Assembly: GCF_020099275.1 (NCBI RefSeq)
Contig: NZ_CP083646.1
Location: forward strand, 1,302,001-1,366,000
Origin: Corynebacterium falsenii
GTDB taxonomy: Bacteria; Actinomycetota; Actinomycetes; Mycobacteriales; Mycobacteriaceae
DNA: 64,000 nt
Direction: 5' to 3'
Under the pieces are notes generated by a model. The model searched no databases, was not told the origin of the DNA, and saw only the letters and a list, made by a program, of their open reading frames with translations. Below, in pieces: positions 16,244 to 24,140 of the stretch (its first letter is position 1; every line of letters starts with the position of its first letter). The position numbers and the translations under genes are program-made.

Positions 16244-17839
16244 TCAGTAGCGCAGGCTGGTCATCATCCCGACCTCTGCGTGGTAGATGTTGTGGCAGTG
16301 CAGCATCCAGGTGCCCGGGTTGTCGGCCTGCAGGTCTGCCTGGATCGTCTGCATCGGGGGGATCAGGACGGTGTCCTTGCGCAGCCCGTTGCTGCCCGGC
16401 AAGGCCCAGGTGTGGCCGTGGATGTGCATCGGGTGGGCCATCATCGTCATGTTCGTCATGGTCAGGCGCACCCGCTGTCCCCGGGTGGCGCGCAGCGGGG
16501 TGTCCTCGCCGAACTTCTTGCCGTTCAAACCCCAGCCGTAGGGGTCCATCTGCCCGTTCAGCTGTACCTCGAGGGTCTGGTCGGGGTTGCGGTCGGGCAG
16601 CTTCTCGGACGGGGCGGGCGCCAGCTGGGTGGCCAGCAGCGCCGTGCTGGACAGCTCCGCGATGGTCGCGGTGGGGGCGGGGACGCTGCCCGAGCCGGTG
16701 CGCACGATGGCGCGGGCCGGGGTGCCCTTCTTGCCCTCCGGGGCGGCGGCCAGCACGAACACGCCGTCACCGAGGGTGACGGTGGCGTCGAGGCGTTCGC
16801 CCATCGCCAGGTACACGCTGGTGGCCTTCGTGGGCGTGACGGGGTAGCCGTCGGCGTGGGTGACGGTCAGGACGTGGCCGGACAGTGCGATCTTGAAGAT
16901 CGTGTCGGAGCCGGCGTTGATGATCCGCAGCCGGACCTTGTCCCCGGGCTTGCCGGTCAACGTCCGCGGTGCGGCGGGGACACGGCCGTTGAGGACGTAG
17001 TGCGGGTAGGTGACGTCTCCGGCATCCCCCAGCGGGGAACTGGCCATGCCACTGGAACCGGCCATGCTGCCCATGCCGCTGGAACTGGCGCTGGGCATGC
17101 TGCTGGAGCCGTCCATCCCACCCATGCCGCCCATGCCGCCGGAGCTCGGCATGCTGGAACCATGCATGCCGCCCATGCTGCCCATGCCGGTGGAGACGGG
17201 CCCGTTCTGCTTCTTGAACGCGGCGAGGATGTCGTCGGGGCTCTTGCCGATGCCGTCGGTCCAGTCGTCCAGGGTGATGATCCACTCGCGGTCGTAGTCG
17301 CCCGGTTCGCGGGGGTCGTCGATGATGAGTGGGGCGTGGAGGCCGCGGTCGATCTGCACGCCGCTGTGCGGGTGGAAGAAGTAGGTGCCCGGGTCGGGGG
17401 CCACGAACTCGTAGGTGAACCGGGTGCCGGGATCGATCGGTTGCTGGGTGACGCCGGGCACCCCGTCGCTGGCGTTGCGCAGGGCGATGCCGTGCCAGTG
17501 CACCGAGGTGGAGGCGGGCAGCTTGTTGTCGACGCGGATCCGCAGCAGGTCGCCGGCGGTGGCGCGCAGCACCGGGGTGTCGAGCTCGTCGTGGTAGGCC
17601 CAGGTGGTGGCCTTGACGCCGCCCAGGTCGAGGGTGAGCTGGCGGGGGATGAGGGTCTTGGTGACGGTGTGGGCGCCACTGCTGGGGCTCAGCGGGCTCT
17701 GGGTGGGCAGTGCCAGGGGCGAGGTAGAGCCGCTGGCGGAGGCGGAGGAGCCGGTCTTGAGTCCGCAGGCGCTCAGGGCGCCCGTGGAGGCGACCCCGAG
17801 ACCGGCGAGCAGGACCTGACGGCGTGACATGGTGTTCAT
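16244..17839 (-). CDS. Multicopper oxidase (CopA/CueO-like), Met-rich, exported lipoprotein
   Basis: A 531-residue three-domain cupredoxin oxidase. The N-terminus has the twin-arginine start MSRRQVLLAG and a lipobox-like LSACG, so it is probably Tat-exported and lipid-anchored. Copper ligands: HWHG at 114-117, HPHSG at 156-160, HPMHIHGHTW, and the C-terminal HCHNIYHAEVGMM with the axial Met of the type 1 site. Between domains, residues about 219-266 are a Met/Gly/Ser-rich segment (GMGGMGGMDG), like the Met-rich insert of CueO that binds Cu(I). It would oxidise Cu(I) outside the membrane. First gene of its unit, behind TCAAG repeats. Confidence 0.93.
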   Translation of the reverse strand: MNTMSRRQVLLAGLGVASTGALSACGLKTGSSASASGSTSPLALPTQSPLSPSSGAHTVTKTLIPRQLTLDLGGVKATTWAYHDELDTPVLRATAGDLLRIRVDNKLPASTSVHWHGIALRNASDGVPGVTQQPIDPGTRFTYEFVAPDPGTYFFHPHSGVQIDRGLHAPLIIDDPREPGDYDREWIITLDDWTDGIGKSPDDILAAFKKQNGPVSTGMGSMGGMHGSSMPSSGGMGGMGGMDGSSSMPSASSSGMGSMAGSSGMASSPLGDAGDVTYPHYVLNGRVPAAPRTLTGKPGDKVRLRIINAGSDTIFKIALSGHVLTVTHADGYPVTPTKATSVYLAMGERLDATVTLGDGVFVLAAAPEGKKGTPARAIVRTGSGSVPAPTATIAELSSTALLATQLAPAPSEKLPDRNPDQTLEVQLNGQMDPYGWGLNGKKFGEDTPLRATRGQRVRLTMTNMTMMAHPMHIHGHTWALPGSNGLRKDTVLIPPMQTIQADLQADNPGTWMLHCHNIYHAEVGMMTSLRY

Positions 17840-17863
17840 GTCTTCGATGGTGGCGTGCCGTTG

Positions 17864-17902
17864 TCAAGACATGGCCCCCGTGTTGGTGAAGATCCGCTCA
17901 AG
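17864..17902 (+). promoter_or_regulatory. CopR-like repeats before the multicopper oxidase
   Basis: TGAAG at 17887 and TCAAG at 17898 form the 11-bp direct repeat (TGAAGATCCGCTCAAG), with a further TCAAG at 17864, 25 bp before the oxidase start. TGAAGATCC is close to the half-site TGAAGATTT reported for C. glutamicum CopR. Confidence 0.65.
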
Positions 17903-17997
17903 GTGTGCCGGCCGGGCATGGCTGCGCCCCGGACCGGGGCGGTCCGGGGCGCAGCGCCGGGATGGTCCCTGCCCGGCGGGCAGGCAGGGGGTGGAGG

Positions 17998-18246
17998 TCA
18001 GTGGCAGGAGCGGCGGCCGGTGCCGTGCCCGGCGTGCCGGGCGTCGGCGGGGACGGCGGGGACGGCGGCGGGCTGGTGCTGGTGCGAGGGCATGAGCACC
18101 ATCATCAGCATGTGCACGGGGCAGGCGAGCAGCAGCGCGTAGGCGACGGCCAGCAGCGGGCTGGCGCCGAAGGCGACCAGCACGATCCAGGTGACCAGCG
18201 CGGGTGCTGCCATGAGCAGCAGGTGACGCGAGGACGAGTGGGACAT
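17998..18246 (-). CDS. Small DUF2933-like membrane protein with His-rich tail
   Basis: 82 residues: two hydrophobic segments (LLLMAAPALVTWIVLVAFG and LLAVAYALLLACPVHMLMMVLM) followed by a tail with HQHQ and HAGHG and a terminal SCH. Similar in plan to the DUF2933-like protein before the copper ATPase. ATG follows AGGAGG. It sits behind its own TCAAG repeat and in front of the oxidase unit. Function unknown. Confidence 0.7.
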   Translation of the reverse strand: MSHSSSRHLLLMAAPALVTWIVLVAFGASPLLAVAYALLLACPVHMLMMVLMPSHQHQPAAVPAVPADARHAGHGTGRRSCH

Positions 18247-18314
18247 GGGAACCTCCTGTGGTGGTTGGTGTTTCCAGTCCAGCGCGCCGAGGTTGACGGT
18301 GGCCGGGGGCCGTG

Positions 18315-18330
18315 GTCAAGAGGTCGTCAA
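18315..18330 (+). promoter_or_regulatory. CopR-like direct repeat before the small His-tail gene
   Basis: TCAAGAGGTCGTCAAG, TCAAG at 18315 and 18326. It overlaps the last codons of the histidine kinase gene. Confidence 0.6.
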
Positions 18331-19427
18331 GAAACCAGCGGCAGTCGCAGCCGGAAGGTGGCGCCGGCGCCGGGCCCGTCACTGGCGGCGTCCAGGGTGC
18401 CGCCGTGGGCGCGGGCGATGGCGCGAGCGATGGCCAGGCCCACGCCGGTGCCGCCGTCCTGGTCGCGGGTGCGCGAGTCAGCCGCCCGGTAGAAGCGTTC
18501 GAACAGGTGGGGCAGCGCCTCGGCGCTGATACCGACACCGGTGTCGGCGACGGTCACATCGACGTGCCCGTCGTCGACGCGGCTCGAGACGCGGATGGTG
18601 TCGCCGGCACTGGTGTGCTGCAACGCGTTGCGCAGCAGGTTGTCCAGCACCTGTCCGATACGGGCCGGGTCGATGTCGGCCCTCGCCGCGTCGCCGGCGC
18701 CGAGATCGACCTGCAAACTCACGCCGGCGGACTGGCAGGGCAGCAGGAAGGCCGTGGTGGCCGCCCGGGCCACGTCGTCGACAGCGACCCTGCGCAGGTC
18801 GAGTGGGATACGTCCCTCTTCGGCCCGCGACACCTCGGAGATGTCGGCCGCCACGGCCTCGAGCCGCTGGTTTTGGCGTTGGAGCACGCCGAGGGTCTCG
18901 GGGGTGAAGTCCACTACACCGTCCTCGAGGCCCTCCAACGTCACTCGGGTCGCGGCCAGCGGGGTGCGCAGCTCGTGGCCCAGGTCGGTCAGCAATCGGC
19001 GGCGGGTGACCTCGGTGTGCGCCACCTGGTCGGCCATGTTGTTGAACTCGGCCGCGACCCGTTCCAGCTCGGCGGTCGCCGGGGGCATCTGCACCGGATG
19101 GTCGTAGTCGCCGCCGGCCACCCGGGCGGCGCCCTCCACCAGCGCGTCCAGGCCACGCGCCAGGCTCCGGTTCAACACCCACGCGGTGAACGCTGCCACC
19201 ACCAGCGCCCCGGCCAGGCCCACAGCCAGCGACACGAGCCCGGCCGCGCGGAAGGCCTGCTCCGCGTGCGCCACCACCACCGGCTCGTCGTGCCGGGACT
19301 CGACCATGTGCCTGTCGAACAGCACCGGGCCGACCACGAGCGCCGTGCCGGCCACCATGAACGCCATGGTGACCAGCACCGCGAACTGGGTCAGGACCAG
19401 CCGCCGCGACCAGGAGCCGCGTCTCAC
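18327..19427 (-). CDS. Two-component sensor histidine kinase, CopS-like
   Basis: A 366-residue kinase: two transmembrane helices around a short extracytoplasmic loop of about 30 residues (DRHMVESRHDEPVVVAHAEQ, with several His), HAMP-like linker, phospho-acceptor His in LGHELRTPLAA, N box (NLLRNALQHTS), and G boxes VADTGVGIS and GGTGVGLAIARAIA. GTG start overlapping the regulator stop by 4 bp (GTGA). The His-containing sensor loop and surrounding genes suggest a copper sensor. Partner of the adjacent OmpR-type regulator. Confidence 0.9.
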   Translation of the reverse strand: MRRGSWSRRLVLTQFAVLVTMAFMVAGTALVVGPVLFDRHMVESRHDEPVVVAHAEQAFRAAGLVSLAVGLAGALVVAAFTAWVLNRSLARGLDALVEGAARVAGGDYDHPVQMPPATAELERVAAEFNNMADQVAHTEVTRRRLLTDLGHELRTPLAATRVTLEGLEDGVVDFTPETLGVLQRQNQRLEAVAADISEVSRAEEGRIPLDLRRVAVDDVARAATTAFLLPCQSAGVSLQVDLGAGDAARADIDPARIGQVLDNLLRNALQHTSAGDTIRVSSRVDDGHVDVTVADTGVGISAEALPHLFERFYRAADSRTRDQDGGTGVGLAIARAIARAHGGTLDAASDGPGAGATFRLRLPLVS

Positions 19428-20128
19428 CGGCCCGAACCCATCCGGTAGCCCACGCCCCGTACCGTCACCACGAACCGGGGCGCCGACGGGTCGTCGCCCA
19501 GCTTCTTGCGCAGGTGCGCGATGTGCACGTCGACCAGGTGGTCGTCACGGCGCCAGTCCTTGCCCCACACCTCGTCGGTCAACTGCCGGCGTGACAGCAC
19601 CCGGCCCGGGTTCGCCGAGATCGCGTCAAGCAGGTCGAACTCGGTGCGCGTGAGCTCCACCGGAACGTCGGCCACCAGCACCTCCCGGGCCTCCGGCCGG
19701 ACCAGAAGGTCACCGAAACGGCGCTCTGAGAGCGTGGCCTGGTCCCGTGCGGCGCGGGGACGGCGCAGCATCACCTGGATGCGCGCCACCAGCTCCCGCG
19801 GGCTGAACGGCTTGGTGACGTAGTCGTCCGCCCCCACCGACAGGCCCACCAAAGTGTCGACTTCGTCGGCGCGGGCGGTGAGCATCACCACGTAGCAGTC
19901 GCTGAAGGTGCGCACCTGCCGGCACACCTCCACCCCGTCCAACCCGGGAAGGCCCAGGTCGAGCACCACCACGTCGGGCCGCCACTCGCGCACCAGCTCC
20001 ACCGCCTGCAGCCCGTCACCGCAGGTGCGGGTCTCCATGCCGGCCCGCTCGAGGTAGTTCTTCACCATCCCGGCCAGGACCGGCTCGTCGTCCACGACCA
20101 CCACACGTGCTGTGGGTCCGCCACTCAT
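19424..20128 (-). CDS. OmpR-family response regulator, CopR-like
   Basis: About 234 residues starting at MSGGPTARV (an in-frame extension upstream lacks a ribosome site). Receiver domain with acidic pair VVDDEP, phospho-acceptor Asp in VVVLDLGLPG and the Lys in VTKPFSPRE; winged-helix output domain with DLLDAISANPGRVLSRRQL and VDVHIAHLRKKLG. This class binds direct repeats with about one helical turn between half-sites, matching the TCAAG-N6-TCAAG repeats of the cargo. No such site lies directly in front of it, so it is probably transcribed from the site upstream of the beta-propeller gene. Confidence 0.9.
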   Translation of the reverse strand: MSGGPTARVVVVDDEPVLAGMVKNYLERAGMETRTCGDGLQAVELVREWRPDVVVLDLGLPGLDGVEVCRQVRTFSDCYVVMLTARADEVDTLVGLSVGADDYVTKPFSPRELVARIQVMLRRPRAARDQATLSERRFGDLLVRPEAREVLVADVPVELTRTEFDLLDAISANPGRVLSRRQLTDEVWGKDWRRDDHLVDVHIAHLRKKLGDDPSAPRFVVTVRGVGYRMGSGR

Positions 20129-20210
20129 GTCGCTTTCCTCCCGTCTGATTTGCCCAACCCGGGGCCGAGGCCCCCGGGCCTTGTCCACCGGCACCGGACT
20201 GTCGGTGTGG

Positions 20211-21383
20211 TCACGTGTGGCTCGCCGCCGGCGAGGGGTTCGAGCTCATCCCGGCCATCCCCTCCATGTCCCCGGTCGGATAGGTGGGGATCTCGACGCC
20301 CACCGACCCGGCCTTGATGGGTGGGGTCGTGCCGAAGCTGATGCCGTTGGGCGCCTTGCCGACCGGGATCGTCGCGGCCACCGTGTTGCTGGTCAGGTCG
20401 ATCGCGGACACCGTGTCTGCGAACGTGTTCGTGACCCACGCGCGCGTGCCTGACGGATCGATCACCACCCCGTGCGGACCCGCACCCACCGGGATCGTCG
20501 CAGTCACCGCCATCGTCTGCGGGTCGATCACCGACACGTCATGGCCCGGCTCCTGCTCAGTGCCCTGGTCAGCGGCCAGCAAGCGCTTGCCGTCGGCCGA
20601 CACGTACACCTGGACCGGCGCGTCGGGAACGCTGGCGCTGGCCACCACCTTCCGGGCGGCCAGGTCCACCTTCACGACCTTCTTCGGCGTGCCCAGGCTC
20701 ACGTAGGCGAACCGGCTGTCAGGGGACACAGCCACCTGCACCGGGTTGGCGCCGACCGTGATCCTCGACGAGGCCAATGTGCGTGTGTCGATCACGTCGA
20801 CCGTGTCGGCCTTCGCGTCCGCGACGACCACCTTCGTGCCGTCCGGGGAGGGCCGCAGTCCGTGGGGGCCAGCACCCACCCGCACGGCCGTGACGCGCTT
20901 CAACGACGGCAGCTGGTACACGTCCACCGCGTTCGCCGCGCCGCTGGTCACGTAGGCTCGCTGCCCGTCGGGGGAGGCGATCACGTGCGCGGGGTGCGCA
21001 TCGGTCTGCGCGGTGGCCCGCACCGAGTACCGGGCCGGGTCCAAGGAGACGACGGCACCCGAGCCGACACTGACGGCCAGCACCGTCGACCCGTCCGGGG
21101 TCGCCTGCACGTTGTGGGGCATCGCGACGCCGTTGACCGTCGCGGCCACCGTGCTGCTGGCGGCGTCGATCGCGGTCAAGGAGTTGCCGTCCTCGTTCGC
21201 GACCCACACCGTCCCCGCCGGTCCGGTGCTCGGACGGCTGCTTGCCGGGCCAGCCGCGCTGCTCGCAGACGAGGTCCCTCCGCCCGCACCGGTCGAGGCG
21301 GAACACCCCGCCGCGACCGCCACCACCGCTGTGGCCACCCCCGCCACCGCGAGCCGGCGTCCGAGCTTCTTGCCTCGAGTCAT
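20211..21383 (-). CDS. YVTN beta-propeller lipoprotein
   Basis: About 390 residues. The start chosen is the ATG preceded by GAGGGG (MTRGKKLG). Signal peptide with lipobox VAAGC, a Ser/Ala/Gly-rich spacer, then seven or so propeller blades with the typical blocks TVWVANEDGNSLTAID, VIDTRTL, VSPDSRFAYVSLG and VTNTFADTVSAIDL. A short tail (DMEGMAGMSSN) is Met-bearing. Such surface propellers are often encoded with copper oxidases and may be metal chaperones or scaffolds; role inferred. It precedes the regulator by 82 bp. Confidence 0.85.
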   Translation of the reverse strand: MTRGKKLGRRLAVAGVATAVVAVAAGCSASTGAGGGTSSASSAAGPASSRPSTGPAGTVWVANEDGNSLTAIDAASSTVAATVNGVAMPHNVQATPDGSTVLAVSVGSGAVVSLDPARYSVRATAQTDAHPAHVIASPDGQRAYVTSGAANAVDVYQLPSLKRVTAVRVGAGPHGLRPSPDGTKVVVADAKADTVDVIDTRTLASSRITVGANPVQVAVSPDSRFAYVSLGTPKKVVKVDLAARKVVASASVPDAPVQVYVSADGKRLLAADQGTEQEPGHDVSVIDPQTMAVTATIPVGAGPHGVVIDPSGTRAWVTNTFADTVSAIDLTSNTVAATIPVGKAPNGISFGTTPPIKAGSVGVEIPTYPTGDMEGMAGMSSNPSPAASHT

Positions 21384-21533
21384 CGATCCCCTCATTCCTG
21401 GAACAGTGCACCCGCCCCCATCGGTCGTCCCTGCCGGGCGGCAGGAACCCTGCGGAGGGCAGGAATCTCAGCGCACCATACGCTGCCTGCAGCAACCCTG
21501 CTCGACCGGCACGGAGATCGCCTGACCTATTCG

Positions 21534-21549
21534 TCAAGGAACGGTGAAG
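21534..21549 (+). promoter_or_regulatory. CopR-like direct repeat before the beta-propeller/two-component unit
   Basis: TCAAGGAACGGTGAAG, half-sites at 21534 and 21545. Would control the beta-propeller gene and, by read-through, the two-component genes (autoregulation). Confidence 0.6.
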
Positions 21550-21600
21550 AAACCGCACGCCAGCCGCCGCGCCGGCCCACAGCCCAGCCCCCGTCCCAAC

Positions 21601-21616
21601 CTTGATGGCTTCTTGA
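21601..21616 (-). promoter_or_regulatory. CopR-like direct repeat (minus strand) before the SHOCT gene
   Basis: CTTGATGGCTTCTTGA, the complement TCAAGAAGCCATCAAG, period 11 bp. It is the only repeat in inverted orientation and serves the only plus-strand cargo unit, 76 bp upstream of its start. Confidence 0.6.
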
Positions 21617-21691
21617 CACAACAGCCACGGGTTCCGTCACACCAGCCCGCAACAGTGGAGACACAAGCACTTCGACGGAAGGAAACTCATC

Positions 21692-21913
21692 ATGATGACC
21701 TACGCATGGAACGCACTACCGATGATGGCAGGCATGGTCCTGTTCTGGCTCGCGATCGTCGCGCTGGTCGTCTGGCTCGTCAAGGACAACCGGCCCCGCG
21801 CCGGCATCGCCAGCGCCCAGGCCGTCGACATCATCGACCAGCGCTACGCCCGCGGCGAGATCGACGAGGACCAGTGGGTGCGCATCCGCACCGGCCTGGA
21901 CAAGAGGCAGTGA
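21692..21913 (+). CDS. Small SHOCT-domain membrane protein
   Basis: 73 residues: one transmembrane helix (MMAGMVLFWLAIVALVVWLV) and a C-terminal SHOCT motif (DIIDQRYARGEIDEDQW). ATG preceded by GGAAGGAAA. Overlaps the next gene by the ATGA stop-start. SHOCT proteins are common small partners in metal and stress clusters with no fixed biochemical role. Confidence 0.85.
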   Translation: MMTYAWNALPMMAGMVLFWLAIVALVVWLVKDNRPRAGIASAQAVDIIDQRYARGEIDEDQWVRIRTGLDKRQ

Positions 21914-22338
21914 TGACCGCCACCGCCCTCATCGAACCGCCGACCGCCACCCAACCGGCAGGAGCGCAGCCCGCCAAGGGATCCGTCCTGGCACGCGCCT
22001 GGGCCGCCATCCGCTCCGCCGTCGGCGTCCTCCTCGGCCTGGTCCCGCACGTGATGCACCACATCGGGATCATCGCCGGCGCCGCGTTCCTCACCGGGGT
22101 GTTCGGCAACAGCCTCCTGTTCGTCGTCGGCCTCGCGCTCAGCGTCCCCATGCTGCACCGCCTGCAACGGCACTACCGCACCTGGAAGGCCCCCGCCATC
22201 GGCGTCGTCGTGTTCACCGCCCTGTTCGCCCTGTCAGCCTTCGTGATCGGCCCCGCGATCAGCTCACCCAAGAACACCACCCCCGCCCCCACGACCCAGA
22301 CCATGACCCAGGACCAACACAGCCAGCACCACCATTGA
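21913..22338 (+). CDS. Small membrane protein with His-rich tail, SHOCT partner
   Basis: 141 residues with three hydrophobic segments (VGVLLGLVPHVMHHIGIIAGAAF, LLFVVGLALSVPML, GVVVFTALFALSAFVIG) and a C-terminal tail ending HSQHHH. The intramembrane HVMHHIG histidines and the tail suggest metal contact. Translationally coupled to the SHOCT gene. Not assigned to a named family here; similar small proteins accompany copper clusters in actinobacteria. Confidence 0.75.
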   Translation: MTATALIEPPTATQPAGAQPAKGSVLARAWAAIRSAVGVLLGLVPHVMHHIGIIAGAAFLTGVFGNSLLFVVGLALSVPMLHRLQRHYRTWKAPAIGVVVFTALFALSAFVIGPAISSPKNTTPAPTTQTMTQDQHSQHHH

Positions 22339-22426
22339 CCTCTCCCTGGGCAAACGCCCCTGTCGAGAGCACCGGCACAACATGCACAAGGGCATCAGGC
22401 CACAAGAAGAACAGCCGCGGGCATGG

Positions 22427-22576
22427 CACCTTCGCGACACCGACTCCCTTCTTGCTGATGTCGATGTCGCTCTTGGCCTCAAGGCCCATGTACTCGGCCG
22501 CATCCCCCTCCGCCACGACAGCTGCCATGACCTGTCGCAGTCGCCGGTCTCCGGTCGGGACGAAGTCCGTGTCCAT
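22427..22576 (-). pseudogene. N-terminal remnant of an AlbA_2/Schlafen-type ATP-binding protein
   Basis: From an ATG behind GAAGGAGC, about 50 residues (MDTDFVPTGDRRLRQVMAAV ... YMGLEAKSDIDISKKGVGVAKV) resemble the start of actinobacterial AlbA_2-type proteins, then similarity stops abruptly and the frame goes on through low-quality sequence. It looks like a gene cut by a rearrangement at the edge of the copper genes. Confidence 0.5.
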
Positions 22577-22775
22577 CGGCCGCTCCTTCTCGTTCAGGGC
22601 TATAGAGGCCCGCGCCGGCATGCTGGGCCAACACCTGCTGCGATCCTACGGGGGCCACGCGCCGCGAGCTCTCACTCGGTGACGGCAGGGCTGACATGCA
22701 CCGACGCCAGCCCACGGCATCACAGCAGCCCAGGGAGGCACTCGACCCTCGGCCGGCATCTCGACCGGGGTCGGA

Positions 22776-23675
22776 TCACGAGGAGCGCCCCGGCCCAAGA
22801 AGTTTCGCGAGCCGCTTCTGCACCCCGCTGCCCTCACGATCCTCGGCGGGGCAGTGGTCCAGCCACCGCTGCAGTACAGCGATCTCCTCCTCACGTTGTT
22901 TGAGCTTGCGGTGGATGATCGCCGCTTGGATCGTGTACCACGGTGCCGGCTCCCCGAACCGGGCATCGCCCTCGGCTCCTTCAATGGCGATGTAGCAGAG
23001 CTTCAAGGCTGCCTCGAGCTGTCCCTCTCGCTTCAGCTGCTCGATCGGACCGACCGTCTCGAGATAGTGGATGCCGTGCTCGCTGCCAGCCACGAAGTCT
23101 TCGCCTCGCTGACCGCCCTCAACCAACGCCTCCCGAACCATGGTTCGGGCCCTGAAGGCGGTCTCCCCGGAGCGTTCCTTTGCTGTGACTGGAGGGCGGT
23201 GTTCGGCGCTGTACTCCCACTGCGGGGCGTCGTCGCCGAGCCAGGCCCACGCGTCCAGTCGAGGCCCCTTCGCCGTCTGAGCGGCGCACAGCTGCACCGG
23301 GATCCCCACCTGGGCTCCTATGGGCAGGTTGACCCGATCGGTTGCATGCCCTGCCAAAGCGCCGATCCAGTGCCCTTGGTAGATGACGTCCAATGCTTCG
23401 GGACGTTGGTCGTCAGCAGCGACGTGTTCAAGGGTGCCCACGTCTTCGAGGTAGCCGTCATGGTCCCGCAAGAGGGCAAGTGCCACCTGTTGCGCATGTG
23501 GCCGGCAGAAGGTGGTCGGGCCCACCACCTGCTGCAGCTTCGCGACCTCGTCGGTGCTGATGACGCTGAGCCCGGGGCCCCGGGCATCACTGGCCTCGGG
23601 CGCCACCAAGAGGATCTCCTCCCGGCTCAAGCGGTCGCCTGTCTGCCCGCCCAACAGACGTGAAAACAGACCCAT
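22776..23675 (-). CDS. Conserved hypothetical protein, possible C-terminal TPR-like helices
   Basis: About 299 residues from MGLFSRLLGG; the ATG has GGGAG at good spacing (another ATG two codons earlier lacks one). No signal peptide or membrane helix. The middle part has a beta-rich stretch (GHWIGALAGHATDRVNLPIG, VGIPVQLCA). The last 90 residues are helical (EGQLEAALKLCYIAIEGAEG, WYTIQAAIIHRKLKQREEEI, AVLQRWLDHCP) and look like tetratricopeptide-type repeats. I do not recognise the family. It is the last cargo gene before IS3 copy 2 and reads against it. Confidence 0.6.
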   Translation of the reverse strand: MGLFSRLLGGQTGDRLSREEILLVAPEASDARGPGLSVISTDEVAKLQQVVGPTTFCRPHAQQVALALLRDHDGYLEDVGTLEHVAADDQRPEALDVIYQGHWIGALAGHATDRVNLPIGAQVGIPVQLCAAQTAKGPRLDAWAWLGDDAPQWEYSAEHRPPVTAKERSGETAFRARTMVREALVEGGQRGEDFVAGSEHGIHYLETVGPIEQLKREGQLEAALKLCYIAIEGAEGDARFGEPAPWYTIQAAIIHRKLKQREEEIAVLQRWLDHCPAEDREGSGVQKRLAKLLGPGRSS

Positions 23676-23805
23676 GGCCATCTCCCGACGCTCGTGGCTG
23701 CCCCGGAGGCCAACAGTAGGGGTGGGCTGACCCCGTCTGGTAGGTCCGGTGGTTGTGTGAGTCGTCCTGTTGCCCGGGGGTCCGGGCAGGGAGACTGGTC
23801 AGATC

Positions 23806-24090
23806 ATGACGAACAGCAGGAAGCGTCACACCCCGGAGCAGGTCGTCCGCAAGCTCGGGCAGGCCGACAGGATGCTCGCGGGCGGTAGCGACATCGCCGC
23901 GGTGTGTCGAGAGCTCGGAGTGTCCGAGCAGACGTACTACCGGTGGCGTAACCAGTACGGCGGACTGAAGGCCGACGACGCGAAGCGGCTGAAGGAGCTC
24001 GAGAAGCAGAACGCCACGCTCAAGCGGCTGCTCGCCGAGGCAGAGCTCGAGAAGGCTGCCCTGCGGGAGCTGGCTGAGGGAAACTTCTAG
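23806..24090 (+). CDS. IS3-family transposase OrfA (copy 2)
   Basis: 94 residues, the same protein as OrfA of copy 1: helix-turn-helix (VCRELGVSEQTYYRWRNQYG) and leucine-zipper tail (LEKQNATLKRLLAEAELEKA). Stop TAG lies 5 bp after the slippery heptamer. As a separate product it would modulate transposition; as a fusion it supplies DNA binding. Confidence 0.92.
   Translation: MTNSRKRHTPEQVVRKLGQADRMLAGGSDIAAVCRELGVSEQTYYRWRNQYGGLKADDAKRLKELEKQNATLKRLLAEAELEKAALRELAEGNF
24078..24084 (+). promoter_or_regulatory. Programmed -1 frameshift site GGGAAAC (intact copy)
   Basis: G GGA AAC in the OrfA frame. Slipping one base back reads GGG AAA CTT CTA GGC CCG and joins OrfB in frame, giving the OrfAB transposase. 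The downstream GC-rich sequence could form a stimulatory structure, not checked. Confidence 0.8.
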
Positions 24091-24140
24091 GCCCGGGCAG
24101 GCGCCGCGCCGCCGTCGACCACCTCAAGCGCAAGCTGCGG

